Below are positions 22,738 through 34,537 of a DNA stretch of 64,000 nucleotides, in pieces. The first letter of the stretch is position 1; each line of letters starts with the position of its first letter. Location: the NCBI RefSeq assembly GCF_019279795.1, contig NC_056732.1, forward strand, positions 1,075,259,740-1,075,323,739, read 5' to 3'. This DNA is from Protopterus annectens (lineage: Eukaryota > Chordata > Ceratodontiformes > Protopteridae). Below the pieces are notes generated by a model. That model saw only the letters and a program-made list of their open reading frames with translations. It made no database searches and was not told where the DNA came from. The position numbers were made by a program, and so were the translations under genes.

Positions 22738-25078
22738 TACAATGCAATCTGCACAAAAATTAAGAGTTTATAAGGCAGGACTATGACTTTGCTCACGCAG
22801 CAACACAGATTTGGAATGTCACTCTAACTGGATCTGTGTATTGTATGGAACTAAAATGAGCAAAATCATTTTTTTCTGGGGAAGTAAAGAATTGCATTTC
22901 AAGGGGGCTAGATTTGCAAGAAGATTTTTAGGTTATGTTTGGCTTGTTTAAAAATGGTTGGAGCACTGGTTCGTTTCCAGGGTGAGGTTTCGTTTGTGTT
23001 TTTATTTATTTAAATGAAGCATAAATTTGTGTTTAATTAAGGTTCTACAATAATGTCTTGGATAAATAAAAATATATAAACTTTGTAGTAATTCAGTTAA
23101 CCAAATTGTAATTAAACCGGGCATGAATATCAAGCCACAAAAACAGGCATGTTTATCTTTTTTTACAGTGCAGCAAGGCTGCATTTGTCTGGTAGTGCTG
23201 TAAGGTGTGCATCTGTTAGCACCATGTGAGTCCTAACTTTAAAATTTGTACCTGCTAAAAATGCAACTTTACATATTCATGTCCCTACCCTATCAGTGGC
23301 ATACATTTACACATATGCAAATTTTAAGTGCTATGATTTTGGACCCTATGTAATGATTTTTGTTGGCCCCCTGCTATTATTTTGTAAACTGGAAATTTGA
23401 GAGATATGTTGATCATAGTCAAAAAGTTCACTGAGTGAGGTAGCAAACAGCTAACCCTGCATTAATATTGTCTGAAGGTTACCCACATCCTGCACATGAC
23501 CACTACATGTGCTAATTGATACTTTATTATTATGCGATATATATCCAAGAATCTATTCCCAGCCAGAGTGTGTTAAGCTTTAACATTGCATAAAGATTAC
23601 TTTGAGCAAAGCTGTTATGTTTTGAAATTGATTATTTTTTTTTTCATTTTTTTCTGTGCTTGCTGATCTACAGAATACATTGAATTATTTAGAAATGGAA
23701 AGTTTGTTTTGTTTTAACTGATCTGCATGTTTGACTAGGCATTCGATCAACATATTGTGAGCATTAGTCAGGAAAGGAAACATAGTATTCAGGTGCACAT
23801 AGTTAGCCAGAGAACAACATTCCTTTTGTTTCATGAGAGTTCTGCTGGATACTGTTTATGCCACAAAGCTAATTTTCTTATCATCTGTTTGTGGTATCTT
23901 TTGACTTCATGGATAAGTTTGACTGTAGCTGAGATAACCAGTGTATGACTGACATAAATGTGGACAACTGGCAACAATATTCCCGCAAACCGAAGGGCAG
24001 TGAATTTATATATGCAAACAAAACAAAATAATGGTTCCAGTATCTATAAGCAGTGACTGTGTCAGTGGGTCATTAACTGATACAGTTCCATGTGTCTAGT
24101 TAATACTCAAAACTAAGTCAGATTTCTTTGCAAATGTAAAAACATTTTTCATGTTCCAGTTTTTTAATAACTATGAAAATCATACCTGCTAGGAACGTAA
24201 ACTTGTTCCCTTTATTTTAAACATTAATTGTGCAAAAGAACTGCATCTCATTGGGGCCAGGAAATGCTGATAAATAATTTTCTTTTGTGTATATTTAGTG
24301 TTTCAGGAACGACTCGTGTACAACTGGTAAAGGAATTTACTCTTAAGTGGAAGGATTCAGGGCCCAATGACTGTAAAAATGGGTAAGGTGCTTTTTCTTC
24401 AAATATACTTTAATGTTGTGTTTATAAATTAAGCTTTTGTAGTCAGTAATCTGGAATAAATTATGTGTTTACTGAAAAGCATTTAAAGTTTAAGATGGAG
24501 AAATTGTATATTTCTTGTTGAGTAGATTTGCACTATTTACCTATTAGTTGAGAGAATTTGGTCTTGTTTTGGTTGCTGTATGTTGAAAACCTACTTTTTT
24601 GCCATATTACTCATAACTCAATGTAGTCTTTCTGTTTTTTAAGAACATGGAGGACCTTAGTTTCTTCCACTTGCTACTATTTCCAAAGACAGACCCTAAG
24701 ATGCTTACTTACTTTGAGAAATGTTTACCTGTCACTGCTCAGCAGAAGTATATTTATACTGCTGTTGAAGGAAATGGCTGGGGGTTTTCGTGTTTGTGTA
24801 CATGTAATACCTTTTTGGAGAATCATACCACTAGTTAATGTACTTATTTTCCTAAAAGGAATACTGTGGGCTTATATGTAGTGCCAGCCATGTGTTAGGT
24901 TGCCCCTTTGTAGCAGACATGAAAAAAATGGTTAGTATTTTCTTCATGTAATAGTAAAGTCAGAAGGCTTAACCCTCATTTTAATAACTATCACCTGATA
25001 AATTTGTGTCTTAAGAAGCAAAACATGAAAACATGTTTCAATTATATCTTGAAATTCCTTTTGTATGACTCATTTTAC

Positions 25079-25086
<8 letters not shown>
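22733..25086. other. Mostly unassigned; holds the candidate exon
   Basis: No mobile element is recognised in this AT-rich stretch. It is the longest repeat-poor interval next to a plausible splice-bounded exon (24299-24382) and so may be intron sequence of a host gene. Confidence 0.35.
24299..24382 (+). CDS. Candidate internal coding exon, gene unknown
   Basis: The segment is 84 bases long. A T-rich tract and an AG acceptor (24297-24298) lie just before it, and a strong donor GTAAGG (24383-24388) follows it. Only one frame is open. It starts with the last base of a split codon at 24299, gives 27 codons from 24300, and leaves two bases over, so the exon is symmetric (length divisible by three). 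The peptide begins VSGTTRVQLVKEF and contains TLKWKDSGPNDC. It is charged, with a single Cys, and looks like part of an ordinary folded protein. I do not recognise the gene. No neighbouring exon is seen, which fits a host with very long introns. A chance match of splice signals around a short open frame is a real alternative. Confidence 0.35.
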
Positions 25087-25129
<43 letters not shown>

Positions 25130-25746
25130 TATAGACAGATATGTGTGTGTGTGTGTGTGTACGCACGCGTGCATGCGAGTAAATAGACAGACAGATGATA
25201 GATATATAGACGGTGTGTAGAAGAGCATTGTGTGATGGTTAGGTACTGTGAAGATAGATATGTAGAGATATAGATACATATGTGCGCGTGTGTGTATGTG
25301 AGTGCATATACATAGATAGATGTAGATACATATGGCATGTGTGTATGTGAGTGTATATACATAGACAGAGAGATATAGATACGTATGTGTGGCATGTGTG
25401 TATGTGAGTGTATATACATAGACAGAGATATAGATACAAATGTGCGTGTGTGTATGTATCTTAGTGTATATATGTATATAGAAAGATGTATAGAGATATA
25501 GCTATATATGTGCATATGTGTATGTGAGTGCATATACATAAATAGGCAGAGATATAGATACATATGTGCGTGTGTGTATGTGATTGTATATACATAGAGA
25601 GATGTAGATACATATGTGCATGTGTGTATGTGAGTATATATACATAATCAGAGCGATATAGATACATATGTGTGTATGTGTATGTGAGTGTATATACACA
25701 GAGATATAGATACAGATGTGCATGTGTGTCTTAGTGTATATATATT

Positions 25747-25779
<33 letters not shown>

Positions 25780-25995
25780 GATGTATAGAGAGATATATAT
25801 GTATGTGTGTTTATGTGAGTGCATGTACATAGATAGATGTAGATACATATGTGCGTGTGTCTATTTGACTGTATACATAGAGATATAGATACATATGTGT
25901 AGCGTCTGTGTATGTGAGTGTATATACATAGAGATACAGATTGTGTGTGTGTGTGTGTGTGTGTATGTTAGTGCATATATGTATATATATGTATA

Positions 25996-26069
<74 letters not shown>

Positions 26070-26354
26070 GATAGATGTATAGAGATATAGATATATATGT
26101 GCGTGTGTGTATGTGAGTGCATATACATAGATAGACAGAGATATAGATACATATGTGCATGTGTGTATGTGAGTGTATATACATAGAGAGATATAGATAC
26201 ATGTGTGGATGTATGTATTTGAGTGTATGTACACAGAGAGATATAGATACATATGTGCGTGTGTGTGTATGTGAGTGTATATACATAGACAGAGTGGTAT
26301 AGATGCATATTTGCATGTGTGTACATGAGTGTATATACGTAGATAGTTAGATAT

Positions 26355-26391
<37 letters not shown>

Positions 26392-26674
26392 CATGTGTGT
26401 ATGTCAGTGTATATACATAGATAGATAGACACAGATACAGATGTGCGTGTGTGTATGTGAGTGTATATACATAGTTAGATAGAGAGATATAGATACGTAT
26501 GTGCATGCACATGTGAATGGGAGTGTATTTACATATATAGAGAGCTACAGATACATGTGCATGTGTGTATGTAAGTAATTAGAAAGATATGTATACATAT
26601 GTACATGTGTGTGTATGTGAGTGTATATGCATAGTTAGAGAGATATAGATACATATGTGCGTGTGTGTATGTGG

Positions 26675-26705
<31 letters not shown>
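25087..26705 (+). repeat. Compound minisatellite of GATA/CATA, TG and TA blocks, left part
   Basis: After a (TA)n start (25087-25128) the array cycles through roughly 50-70-bp units. Each unit has AGATATAGATACATATGTGC, a GTGTGTATGTGAGTG block and TATATACATAGATAGA. Pure (TA)n stretches interrupt at about 25752-25779, 25985-26068, 26355-26388 and 26679-26706. Several frames on the minus strand stay open for 60-230 codons (HTHTH and IYIYI repeats) only because the units lack stops. The same array continues after the CR1 insertion, at 28358. Confidence 0.92.
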
Positions 26706-26710
<5 letters not shown>

Positions 26711-28357
26711 TTATAGGTTCATAGATTCATAGGTAGGTACTAGGCTATCAACCCAAGGTCCTACATAAGCCTAGCCAGCAAGGTTCCATAGCTTACGCCA
26801 CCCAAGAAAGTTATTTTCCTGCGCCACTGTCCAGCAGAGACACAGAAGTGCTCCCCGGGGTGTATTTCCTATTTCCCATCCACTCATCAAGATTTTTCTT
26901 GAAGAGCGCTAATGAAGAACTTTGCTTGACATAGATGGGTAGCTTGTTCCAGAGTATAAGAAGTCTCTGGGACAGGAATATATCCCTCCAGCGTGTCCTG
27001 TTTATTGTGGTGACAAGATTTAGCTCCCTAGGGCATGTAGCTTGGAGGGATTGGGATTTGTTTAGGTGTAGCATGTCCAACAGCTCTGGGTTTGACATAG
27101 CTTTATATGTTAGCCAGAGATCACCTCGGAGTAGGCGATATGCTACGGAGTAAAGCTGGAGTTTTTTGAGGCAGTCATTGTAGGGCATTTGTTTGAGGCC
27201 AGTAATCCTCTTTATGAGGTACTTCTGTGACCTTTCCAGCTGCTGCAGATGAGGTACATTTCAAAAGGGGCATTGTACTCTATAATGGGTCTAATGAGTG
27301 ACGAGTAGAGGGGAACAATGACCTCTTTTTTCCTGGATGAGAACCCTTTTATGATGAGGTGTGCCATGTAGAAGGACTTCCTGACTACTGTGGCGATGTG
27401 ACTATCAAAGGAGAGACTACTGTCCACCTGGGTCCCAAGGTCTCTTATCACGCATTCTGTGTTAAGTAGATTGCTGTCTATGTGGTAGTTCATGAGTACA
27501 GAGGTTTTACCAAAGGGGATGACACTGCACTTTTTGGCATTGAGCTTGAGGCCATGGCTCTGACACCAGGCATCTGTCTCAATGAGGCCCTTCTGTAGGA
27601 TGTCCACATCATTTGGGGACTTGACTATGGCTCCTAGTTTGCAGTCATCTGCGAAGTTCATTAGCCAGAGGCCTTCTGTGTTAGCCTGTACTTCAGAGAA
27701 GTAGATACCAAACAGGAGAGGTCCCAGGACGGAACCCTGTGGTACTTCACTTGTCACTGCTTTGAGGTCAGATTTGGAGTCTGCAACTTTTACAGTGTGG
27801 GTTCTGTCAGTGAGCCAGTTGGCAACCCATCTTGTGATGTAGGGATTTATACCTAGTTTAGCTATAATTCCAGAATGAGGGATGGTGTCGAAAGCCTTGG
27901 CAAGGTCAAGATAGGCTGTGTGAACCACCTTATCCTCATCCACATCTTTGGTGACTGCCTCAAAGAAGTCGATCAGGTTCAGGAGGCATGATATGCCTTT
28001 CACAAACCCGATCTGGGTGGGATCCAGAGTTTGGAGGTTACCAATGCCTTTGTTTATGAGTTCCATGATGATACATTCCATGGCCTTGCAGAACAGGCTC
28101 ATCAGGCTAATAGGTCGATAGTTCCTGGGATCACTGGTGGCTCCCCCATTGTGGAGTGAGATAACTGTTGCTGTGCGCCATTCAGTGGGCACAAAGCCTG
28201 ATGCGAGGCTATTATTGAACATGGTGCTTAAGTGGGGAGCCAATTCGTTCTGAAGTGCATGTTAAACGCAGCCTGGGATGTTGTCCGGTCCCATGGATGC
28301 TGTGTTTTTGGCTTTAGAGAGTGAAGCTTTTACCTGCATAGTTGTGATTACAGGGAC
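26706..28357 (-). mobile_element. CR1 LINE, 5'-truncated (copy C), inserted in the minisatellite
   Basis: The 3' end at 26706 reads, on the minus strand, GGCTAGGCTTATGTAGGACC, GATAGCCTAGTACCTACC, then TATGAATCTATGAACCTAT. The copy extends to about 28357, within the RT fingers region, where the minisatellite unit (TATAGATACATATGTGC) resumes. The RT is open over 343 codons with only one obvious frame change before the C-terminal piece. This makes it the least decayed CR1 here and probably the youngest. Confidence 0.92.
26811..28243 (-). pseudogene. CR1 ORF2 reverse transcriptase (copy C)
   Basis: The main open piece is 27212-28243 (343 codons). It contains WRTATVISLHNGG and NYRPISLMSLFCKAME, then LDLAKAFDTIPHSGII (motif A), PQGSVLGPLLFGIYF (motif B), and NFADDCKLGAIV (motif C, both catalytic Asp present). 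HGLKLNAKKC, RDLGTQVDSS and PLYSSLIRPIIEYNAPFEMY follow. The C-terminal continuation is in another frame at 26811-27188 and has YRLLRGDLWLTYKAMSN, LWNKLPIYVKQSSSL and KKNLDEWMGN. One shift near 27240 separates the two. The endonuclease and ORF1 are absent through 5' truncation. Confidence 0.9.
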
Positions 28358-28444
28358 TCTATAGATACATATGTGCAGCGTATGTGTATGTGTGTGTATT
28401 CATAGATAGAGATATAAATGCATATTTGCATGTATGTATGTGAT

Positions 28445-28496
<52 letters not shown>

Positions 28497-28911
28497 TATG
28501 TGCATGTATGTATGTCAGTGTATATACATAGATAGAGAGATATAGATACATATGTGCGTGTGTGTATGTGAGTGTAGTGTATATACATAGATAGAGATAT
28601 AGATACATATGTGCATGTGCATATACATAGAGAGACATAGACATATACATAGATAGAGAGATATAGATACATGTGTGCATGTGTATGTCAGTGTATATAC
28701 ATAGAGAGATATAGATACATATGTGCATGTGTATATGTCAGTGTATATGCATAGATAGATATAGATACATATGTGCATGTGTGTATGTGAGTGTATATAC
28801 ATAGATAGGGAGAGACAGATAGTGTGTATGAGAGCACTGTGTGATGGTTAGGTACCAATAAGATAGACTGATAGATGTAAATATACTAGATATAGATACT
28901 GATATAGATAC

Positions 28912-28962
<51 letters not shown>

Positions 28963-29175
28963 TCTGTATGCAAAGATAGATAGACAGGGAGATAGTTGTG
29001 TGTTTGTATATATCTGTGTGTGTGTGTGTGTGTATATATACATAGAGAGAGAGACAGATAGAATGACAGATTTATAGACAGATGTATAGATATATAAACA
29101 GAAAGATTGATAGACTGATAGAGAGATACACAGAATGATAGCTTGATTGATAGAAAGATTAAATAGATAAATAGA

Positions 29176-29226
<51 letters not shown>

Positions 29227-29245
29227 ACTGATAGATAAAATGATA

Positions 29246-29308
<63 letters not shown>

Positions 29309-29355
29309 ACAGATAGACGTATAGATTGAGTAATATATAGAGTGATATATCGATT

Positions 29356-29393
<38 letters not shown>

Positions 29394-29464
29394 CAGATAG
29401 ATACATTGAATGATGGATATATTGATTGATAGACTGATAGAAGAAAGACAGACAGATAAATTAG
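28358..29464 (+). repeat. Compound minisatellite, right part, with long (TG)n and (GATA)n
   Basis: The 50-70-bp unit array resumes after CR1 copy C. It is followed by (TG)n at about 28917-28960, 29179-29225 and 29254-29306, and by a (GATA)n run at about 29353-29392. GATA-like sequence reappears at 38930-39004 on the far side of the L2 insertion, so the two were probably once continuous. Confidence 0.92.
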
Positions 29465-30690
29465 ATATATCACAATCAGGCAAAACGTTTAGTTGTCAAA
29501 AACAAAAAAGAATACTTCCAAACTATCCAAGACCAACATAAACAAAACCCCAAGAAATTCTGGGGAACAGTCAACTCCCTTCTCCACCCAGGAACCAACA
29601 ATAATCCATGCCCAAACCCAGAAAAAACACTAAACTCTAAGACATATTTTATTGACACCATTGCTAAACTTACTACCACCTTCCCACCCATCAGCACAGA
29701 TCCACTAGCACCACCATTAGTACTTTACCCTTCAAATCCTTTACCTAGTTTCTCACTATCACCCATATCCATATCCACCATCCAAAAACTTCTTCATAAA
29801 CTAAAACCATGTACCAACACCTCAGATAACTTACCTGCAGAATACTTACAACTCTCAGCCTCCTCCATTGCATATCCCATCAGCATCCTCTTCAACAGGT
29901 CCATTCAGGAATCATGCATACCTGATATCTGGAAAAAAGCATTTGTCCTTCCACTTCATAAAGGCGGCAACAACTCTTGACATCTCAAACTTCCAGTCTA
30001 TCGCCATTCTTTCTCCATCTCCAAAATACTAAATAAGTGCATTCATACTCAGTTCTTTAGTCATCTGGAAAAACGTCAAATCCTTTCCCCCACTCAACAT
30101 GACTTTAGGCCAGGACATAGCACTAACACTGCCCTCATTGCCTTCTTTGATACAGTAAATAGAGCCCAAGATGCTGGCTCCTTAGTCTCTGCACTCTTTC
30201 TTGATCTATCTAAGGCATTCATCACAGTTTCCCACTCCCTCCTGCTTACTAATCTCTCCAACCTTGGCCTATCTCCCCCAACCTTACAGTGGTTTACTAA
30301 CTGTCTAAGCAATAGGCAGCAATGTACTATATGGCAGCATTCTTCTTCCCCTTTCATCGGTACAAACACAGGTGTACTCCAAGGTTCAATACTGGGTCCC
30401 CTTTTATTCACTATGTTTGTCAATAACTTTCACACCACTCTTACCCACAGTATTGTTATCCAGTATGAAGATGATTAGACTATTATCTGCTCTTCTAAAT
30501 CAGTCTCTGCACTACAGAGTCTTATCTAAGAAGCATTTACATCTACCAAAACCTGGATGCCTCAGAACCATCTCGTCTTTACCCCAGTAAAACAAAACTC
30601 TTAATATTTACCCTTACAAAATCTAGCCCACTTGACAAGTCACTAATGTCTGCTCGCAGGCAAAACAACACTATCATTGATGTTGTCCCA
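29465..30690 (+). pseudogene. L2-like reverse transcriptase, left half
   Basis: The reading shows KNKKEYFQ and NPKKFWGTVNSLLHP (upstream L2 region), then WKKAFVLPLHKGG, then LFLDLSKAFITVSHSLLL (motif A), TGVLQGSILGPLLFTMFVNN (motif B) and YEDD at 30464-30475 in the place of YADD, followed directly by TAG. There is an additional stop after the HKGGNN segment. This pattern (GVLQGS(I/V)LGPLLF, LSKAF) is typical of the L2/Maui clade. The copy cannot make protein. It breaks off at 30690, where the CR1 begins. Confidence 0.85.
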
Positions 30691-32735
30691 AGACCTAAAT
30701 GAAATCAAATCAACTGGATGTATAAGTGAATTTAAGTAAATCTTTATCTGCACTTTTTTCAAATAATACAGCATTTAAATTGATTTATTTGTGTTGCATT
30801 GAATACTATCTAGCTGGAAGTTGTGGCTCTGTTTTTCAGTTAATGCTTGTTAGAATTCTTGAATAGCCAGTGATTAGAGGGGGTATCTGCACTTTTTTCA
30901 AATAATACAGCATTTAAATTGATTTATTTGTGTTGCATTGAATATTATCTAGCTGGAAGTTGTGGCTCTGTTTTTTTCAGTTAATGCTTGTTAGAATTTA
31001 GTGCTAGTTAGAATTCCTGCACAGCCAGTGATAAGTGAGGGAGGTTTCACTTCATTGTTATTCGGTTTCTGCCTTATATAAATGGTATATTATAGCAATA
31101 ACCCACGCCTGGGTGTGGGTAATTCGGGATTTAACCACGGTTGGCGTGGTTTGGTCCCGAGGGCGAAGCCCGAGGGACCAAACAAAGACAACCGTGGTTA
31201 AATCCTGCATTAACCCACACCCAGAAGTGGGTTATTGCTATTATACAATGACATTATTTAAGAAAATAAATAATTACTTTTCTTAAATAATGGCATTATA
31301 TAGTGCCTCTTTGCTGCCCTTCCGCAGCTGTCTGGTATTCCACGGCAGTTCTGATGTACTGCGCATGCCTACGCAGTACATCAGAGCTGTGGGCAAAAGC
31401 AATGGAGAACGCAAGATCTCCGTTGCTTTTTACTGTCTCGCTATGTTAAATGGGTTTAACATAGCGAGACAGCTTTAAAATAAGCAACGGAGATCTCCGT
31501 TACTTATTTTAAAGCTGTCTCGCTATGTTAAACCCATTTAATATAGCGAGACAGGTTTAAAAAAAAAAGCAATGGAGATTGCAAGATCTCCGTTGCTTTT
31601 TACACACTGTGTCGCTATGTTAAAGGAGTTTAACATAGCGAGACAGCTTTAAAAAAAGCAACGGAGATCTGCGTTGCTTTTTTTAAACCTGTATCGCTAT
31701 GTTAAACTCTTTTAACATAGCGAGACAGTGTTTTATACTAACGGAAAAAGTCCGGGCGACCGGACCTTTTTCCGTTAGTATATTGAGGGATTTACAACGG
31801 GCATGCTGGTTGGGCTGGCCAATCAGAGTGCACGTTTTAGAGGAGGAATTGTATAATTTGGATTATGTTCTGCTTAAACTCTGAGCTTTGGCCAGCTAAG
31901 ACCTACATGAAATCAAATCAAGTGGACGTATAAGTGAATTTAAGTAAATCTTTATCTGCACTTTTTTCAAATAATACAGCATTTACATTGATTTATTTGT
32001 GTTGCATTGAATACTATCTAGCTGGAAGTTGTGGCTCTGTTTTACGGTTAATGCTTGTTAGAATTCTTGAATAGCCAGTGATAAGTGGGAGTATCTGCAC
32101 TTTTTTTCAAATAATACAGCATTTAAATTGACTTCATTGTGTTGCATTGAATACTATCTAGCTGGAAGTTGTGGCTCTGTTTTTTCAGTTAATGCTTATT
32201 AGAATTCTTGAATAGCCAGTGATAAGTGGGGGTATCTGCACTTTTTTTCAAATAATACAGCATTTAAATTGATTTAATTGTGTTGCATTGAATACTATCT
32301 AGCTGGAAGTTGTGGCTCTGTTTTTTCAGTTAATGCTTGTTAGAATTCTTGAATAGCCAGTGATAAGTGGGGGGATCTGCACTTTTTTTTAAATAATACA
32401 GCATTTAAATTGATTGCATTGAATACTATCTATCTGGAAGTTGTGGCTCTGTTTTTTCAGTTAATGCTTGTTAGAATTTAGTGCTAGTTAGAATTCCTGC
32501 ATAGCCAGTGATAAGTGGGGGAAGTTTCTGCCTTATATAAGTGGCATATTTTGGATTATTTTCTGCTTAAACTCTAAGCTTTTGCCAGCTAAGACCTACA
32601 TGAAATTAAAATCAACTGGACGTATAAGTGAATTTAAGCAAATCTTTATCTGCACATTTTTCAAATAATACAGCATTTAAATTGATTTATATGTGTTGCA
32701 TTTAATGCTATCTAGCTGGAAGTTGTGGCTCTGTT
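30691..32735 (+). repeat. Tandem ~140-bp monomers forming the CR1 5' leader
   Basis: A monomer beginning ATCTGCACTTTTTTCAAATA recurs at 30746, 30885, 31954, 32093, 32234, 32375 and 32649, with spacings of 139-141 within blocks. Each monomer has ATCTAGCTGGAAGTTGTGGC and TTAATGCTTGTTAGAATTC. The blocks are grouped in a higher-order unit that starts AGACCTACATGAAATC at about 30693, 31903 and 32593 and ends with CTGCCTTATATAA. This resembles the monomer promoters of some L1 elements. The TTATATAA at the end of each block could be part of a promoter (inference). Confidence 0.88.
31090..31857. mobile_element. Palindrome-chain DNA element (foldback-like, non-autonomous)
   Basis: The insertion boundaries are set by comparison with the intact CR1 leader copy at 32540-32565 (TATAAGTGGCATATTTTGGA), which is split here. 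The element is a string of hairpins. First is a 156-bp palindrome (31090-31245) centred on GGTCCCGAGGGCGAAGCCCG. Next is a 50-bp hairpin (31248-31298), then one around CTGATGTACTGCG (31350-31386). Then four alternating pairs of an A hairpin (GTCTCGCTATGTTAAA and its complement) and a B hairpin (AAGCAACGGAGATCTCCG) fill 31396-31729, followed by a final 52-bp hairpin (31733-31785). The ends resemble each other in inverted orientation (ATTATAGCAAT / ATTATACAATT). No ORF is present. The family is not recognised with confidence. Confidence 0.75.
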
Positions 32736-33002
32736 TTTTCAGTTAGTTCCCCACCTACTCTCCCTGCTTTTGTTTGGTGTTAATCTTGGTGGCTTTGAAA
32801 CTGCCTGCCCCTCTTGTAAATTTGCATTCGGATACTCCTCCTGGGCCCATCTCATTTGCTCATTCAAAAAATAAAATTGCACTTTTTTCATCTGCTTTTA
32901 CTGTATTTGTGTTTCTTCCTACTTTATTTTGCCTTTGCGTCATCTTAAAAGTACTCAGTTGTATTTATTACTGCTTGGTGTAACTATCATTCTAAGCCTT
33001 TT

Positions 33003-33260
33003 GGTTTAAGCACTTGGGCTTCAGACAAGTTGTTTTACATTAAGAAGGTTTGTGGTCTGCACTGTTGTGGCAGGACAGGTAGCTTACATCCTTCTAAGTT
33101 GGGAACTGCTGATTGAAGGCTCATTGTCTGTTATTCTAAAAGTGTATTAGTTCTGGTTTAAGCACTTGGGCTTCAGGCCAGTTATTTTACATTAAGAAGG
33201 TTCGTGGTCTGCACTCTTGTGGGAGGAGAGGCTGGACTCTGCCCTTCTGAGCTGGGAATT
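33003..33260 (+). repeat. ~154-bp tandem duplication in the CR1 leader
   Basis: GGTTTAAGCACTTGGGCTTC recurs at about 33003 and 33157. Each copy is followed by TTTTACATTAAGAAGGTT, TGGTCTGCACT and a CCTTCT(A/G)AG(T/C)TGGGAA block. A smaller duplication built on TGTTTTAAGTGTATTTTTT lies at 33540-33640. Both are upstream of ORF1 and non-coding. Confidence 0.75.
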
Positions 33261-34023
33261 TCTGGTTAAACGCTGATAGTGCCTGCATATTTGAACTGTT
33301 TCTTTCTGAAATTGGTGCACCTTGTTTGCTGTAGCATAGACTAGATCCAGGCCTGCTGAATCTAGCTTTGTTTGTATAAATTGAGCACTAATCCAGACCT
33401 TCTTTTTTGGAGAAGGTTCCCCTGCATCCCAGTGGCAGGAGTGTGCAGTTAGAAATTGTCTAATTGAAGACTACAGGAACAGGGCTCAGTTTTGAGATTT
33501 TTTACTGGTTAATTGTGTAATTTGTTTAAAAGCCTTTTCTGATTACTTGTAGTCATCTAAAACTGTTTTAAGTGTATTTTTTTACTGTTTGTAGTTGCTT
33601 AAAGCTGTTTTGAGTGTATTTTTTACTGTTTTTGCCTTATCTTTTAAAAAAAAAAAACATTTTTCCTTGTTTCCCACCTTTCTAAGCTAGTATAATCCAG
33701 TTTTCTGGCTAGTGCTGAATTCAGGGCTGTGTTACAATTTTCTGAGTTGCTTATACCTTACTTGGATAGAGGGAGGTTTCTCTGTTCACCTGTGAGAGAG
33801 GGAGCTTTGAGCAGCCATCTGTCCATGGAGTAGTGGTTCCAACCCAGAAGTTAGTAGTTTATAGGCCATTTGGGCTAATTTCTCTCTCTTTCATTTTCCT
33901 GCTGTAACAACCTCTCCAGTTTTTCCCTTGAAAGTAGTCTAACTCTCAACTAAGCACTTAAAAAGCATCCTGTAGTCCAGCACTTGCTCAGACCTAATAG
34001 CAAGCACTAATATACCCCGACAC

Positions 34024-34309
34024 TTGATTGCCCAGCAGGGCAAGGCTCATTATTCACCCCTCACCAACCAAGTGACTAAGCAGCTCACCCTACTATTCAG
34101 GCATGACCAAAGGGCAATTTCAGGTATACTCTCCAGTCCAGCTGGTGAACCTGGGTATCCTGAGGCAATGTTACACCTGCCTCATGTACACAGACAACCC
34201 TCTCCTCCTACCACAAAACATTAACATATGCGAGAGATGCAATTATATAGCTAAACTGGAGGCTAAGCTCTCTCCACCCAAGACTGGAACAGGCAGTCAT
34301 TTGGAGTAG
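34024..34309 (+). pseudogene. CR1 ORF1, zinc-finger/PHD-like part (copy D)
   Basis: The frame 34103-34309 contains GILRQCYTCLMYTDNPLLLP and INICERCNYIAKLEAKL. It has two CxxC pairs (Cys at about 34169/34178 and 34229/34238) about 17 residues apart, followed by a helical, charged stretch. CR1-group ORF1 proteins are known to carry a PHD-type zinc finger before an esterase, and this fits in order and position. The exact zinc fold cannot be settled by eye because only four Cys are clear. The same peptide recurs in CR1 copy E at 49501-49610. A frame change separates it from the esterase part. Confidence 0.75.
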
Positions 34310-34537
34310 GTTAACACTTGCACTACACCTCCAGCCTCACATAGACATACTAAACCAGCACTGGCAAAAAATACACATAAATACACAAAATCATACTCTG
34401 AGGCTCAAAATAAAAACCTGCAAAAGCATCACAGACCTCCAAAGCAGACACCCAAAAAACCTGCCCCTCCTATCACAAACCAGACAACACATAAAACACA
34501 AAATCAATGTGCCGCACAATCACAGCCCTTAAGGTGA

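Noticed and set aside
25075-26512. Long minus-strand open frames (up to 233 codons) with IYIYI and HTHTH repeats
   Set aside because: They are produced by microsatellite units that lack stop codons. Several frames are open at once, with no start context or domain.
28738-29483. 222- and 211-codon minus-strand frames full of HTHTH and SIYLSI
   Set aside because: Same cause: (TG)n and (GATA)n read in different frames. Not protein-coding.
31350-31386. Hairpin around CTGATGTACTGCG considered as a microRNA-like precursor
   Set aside because: It is one of many hairpins in the palindrome-chain element and is better explained as part of that structure.
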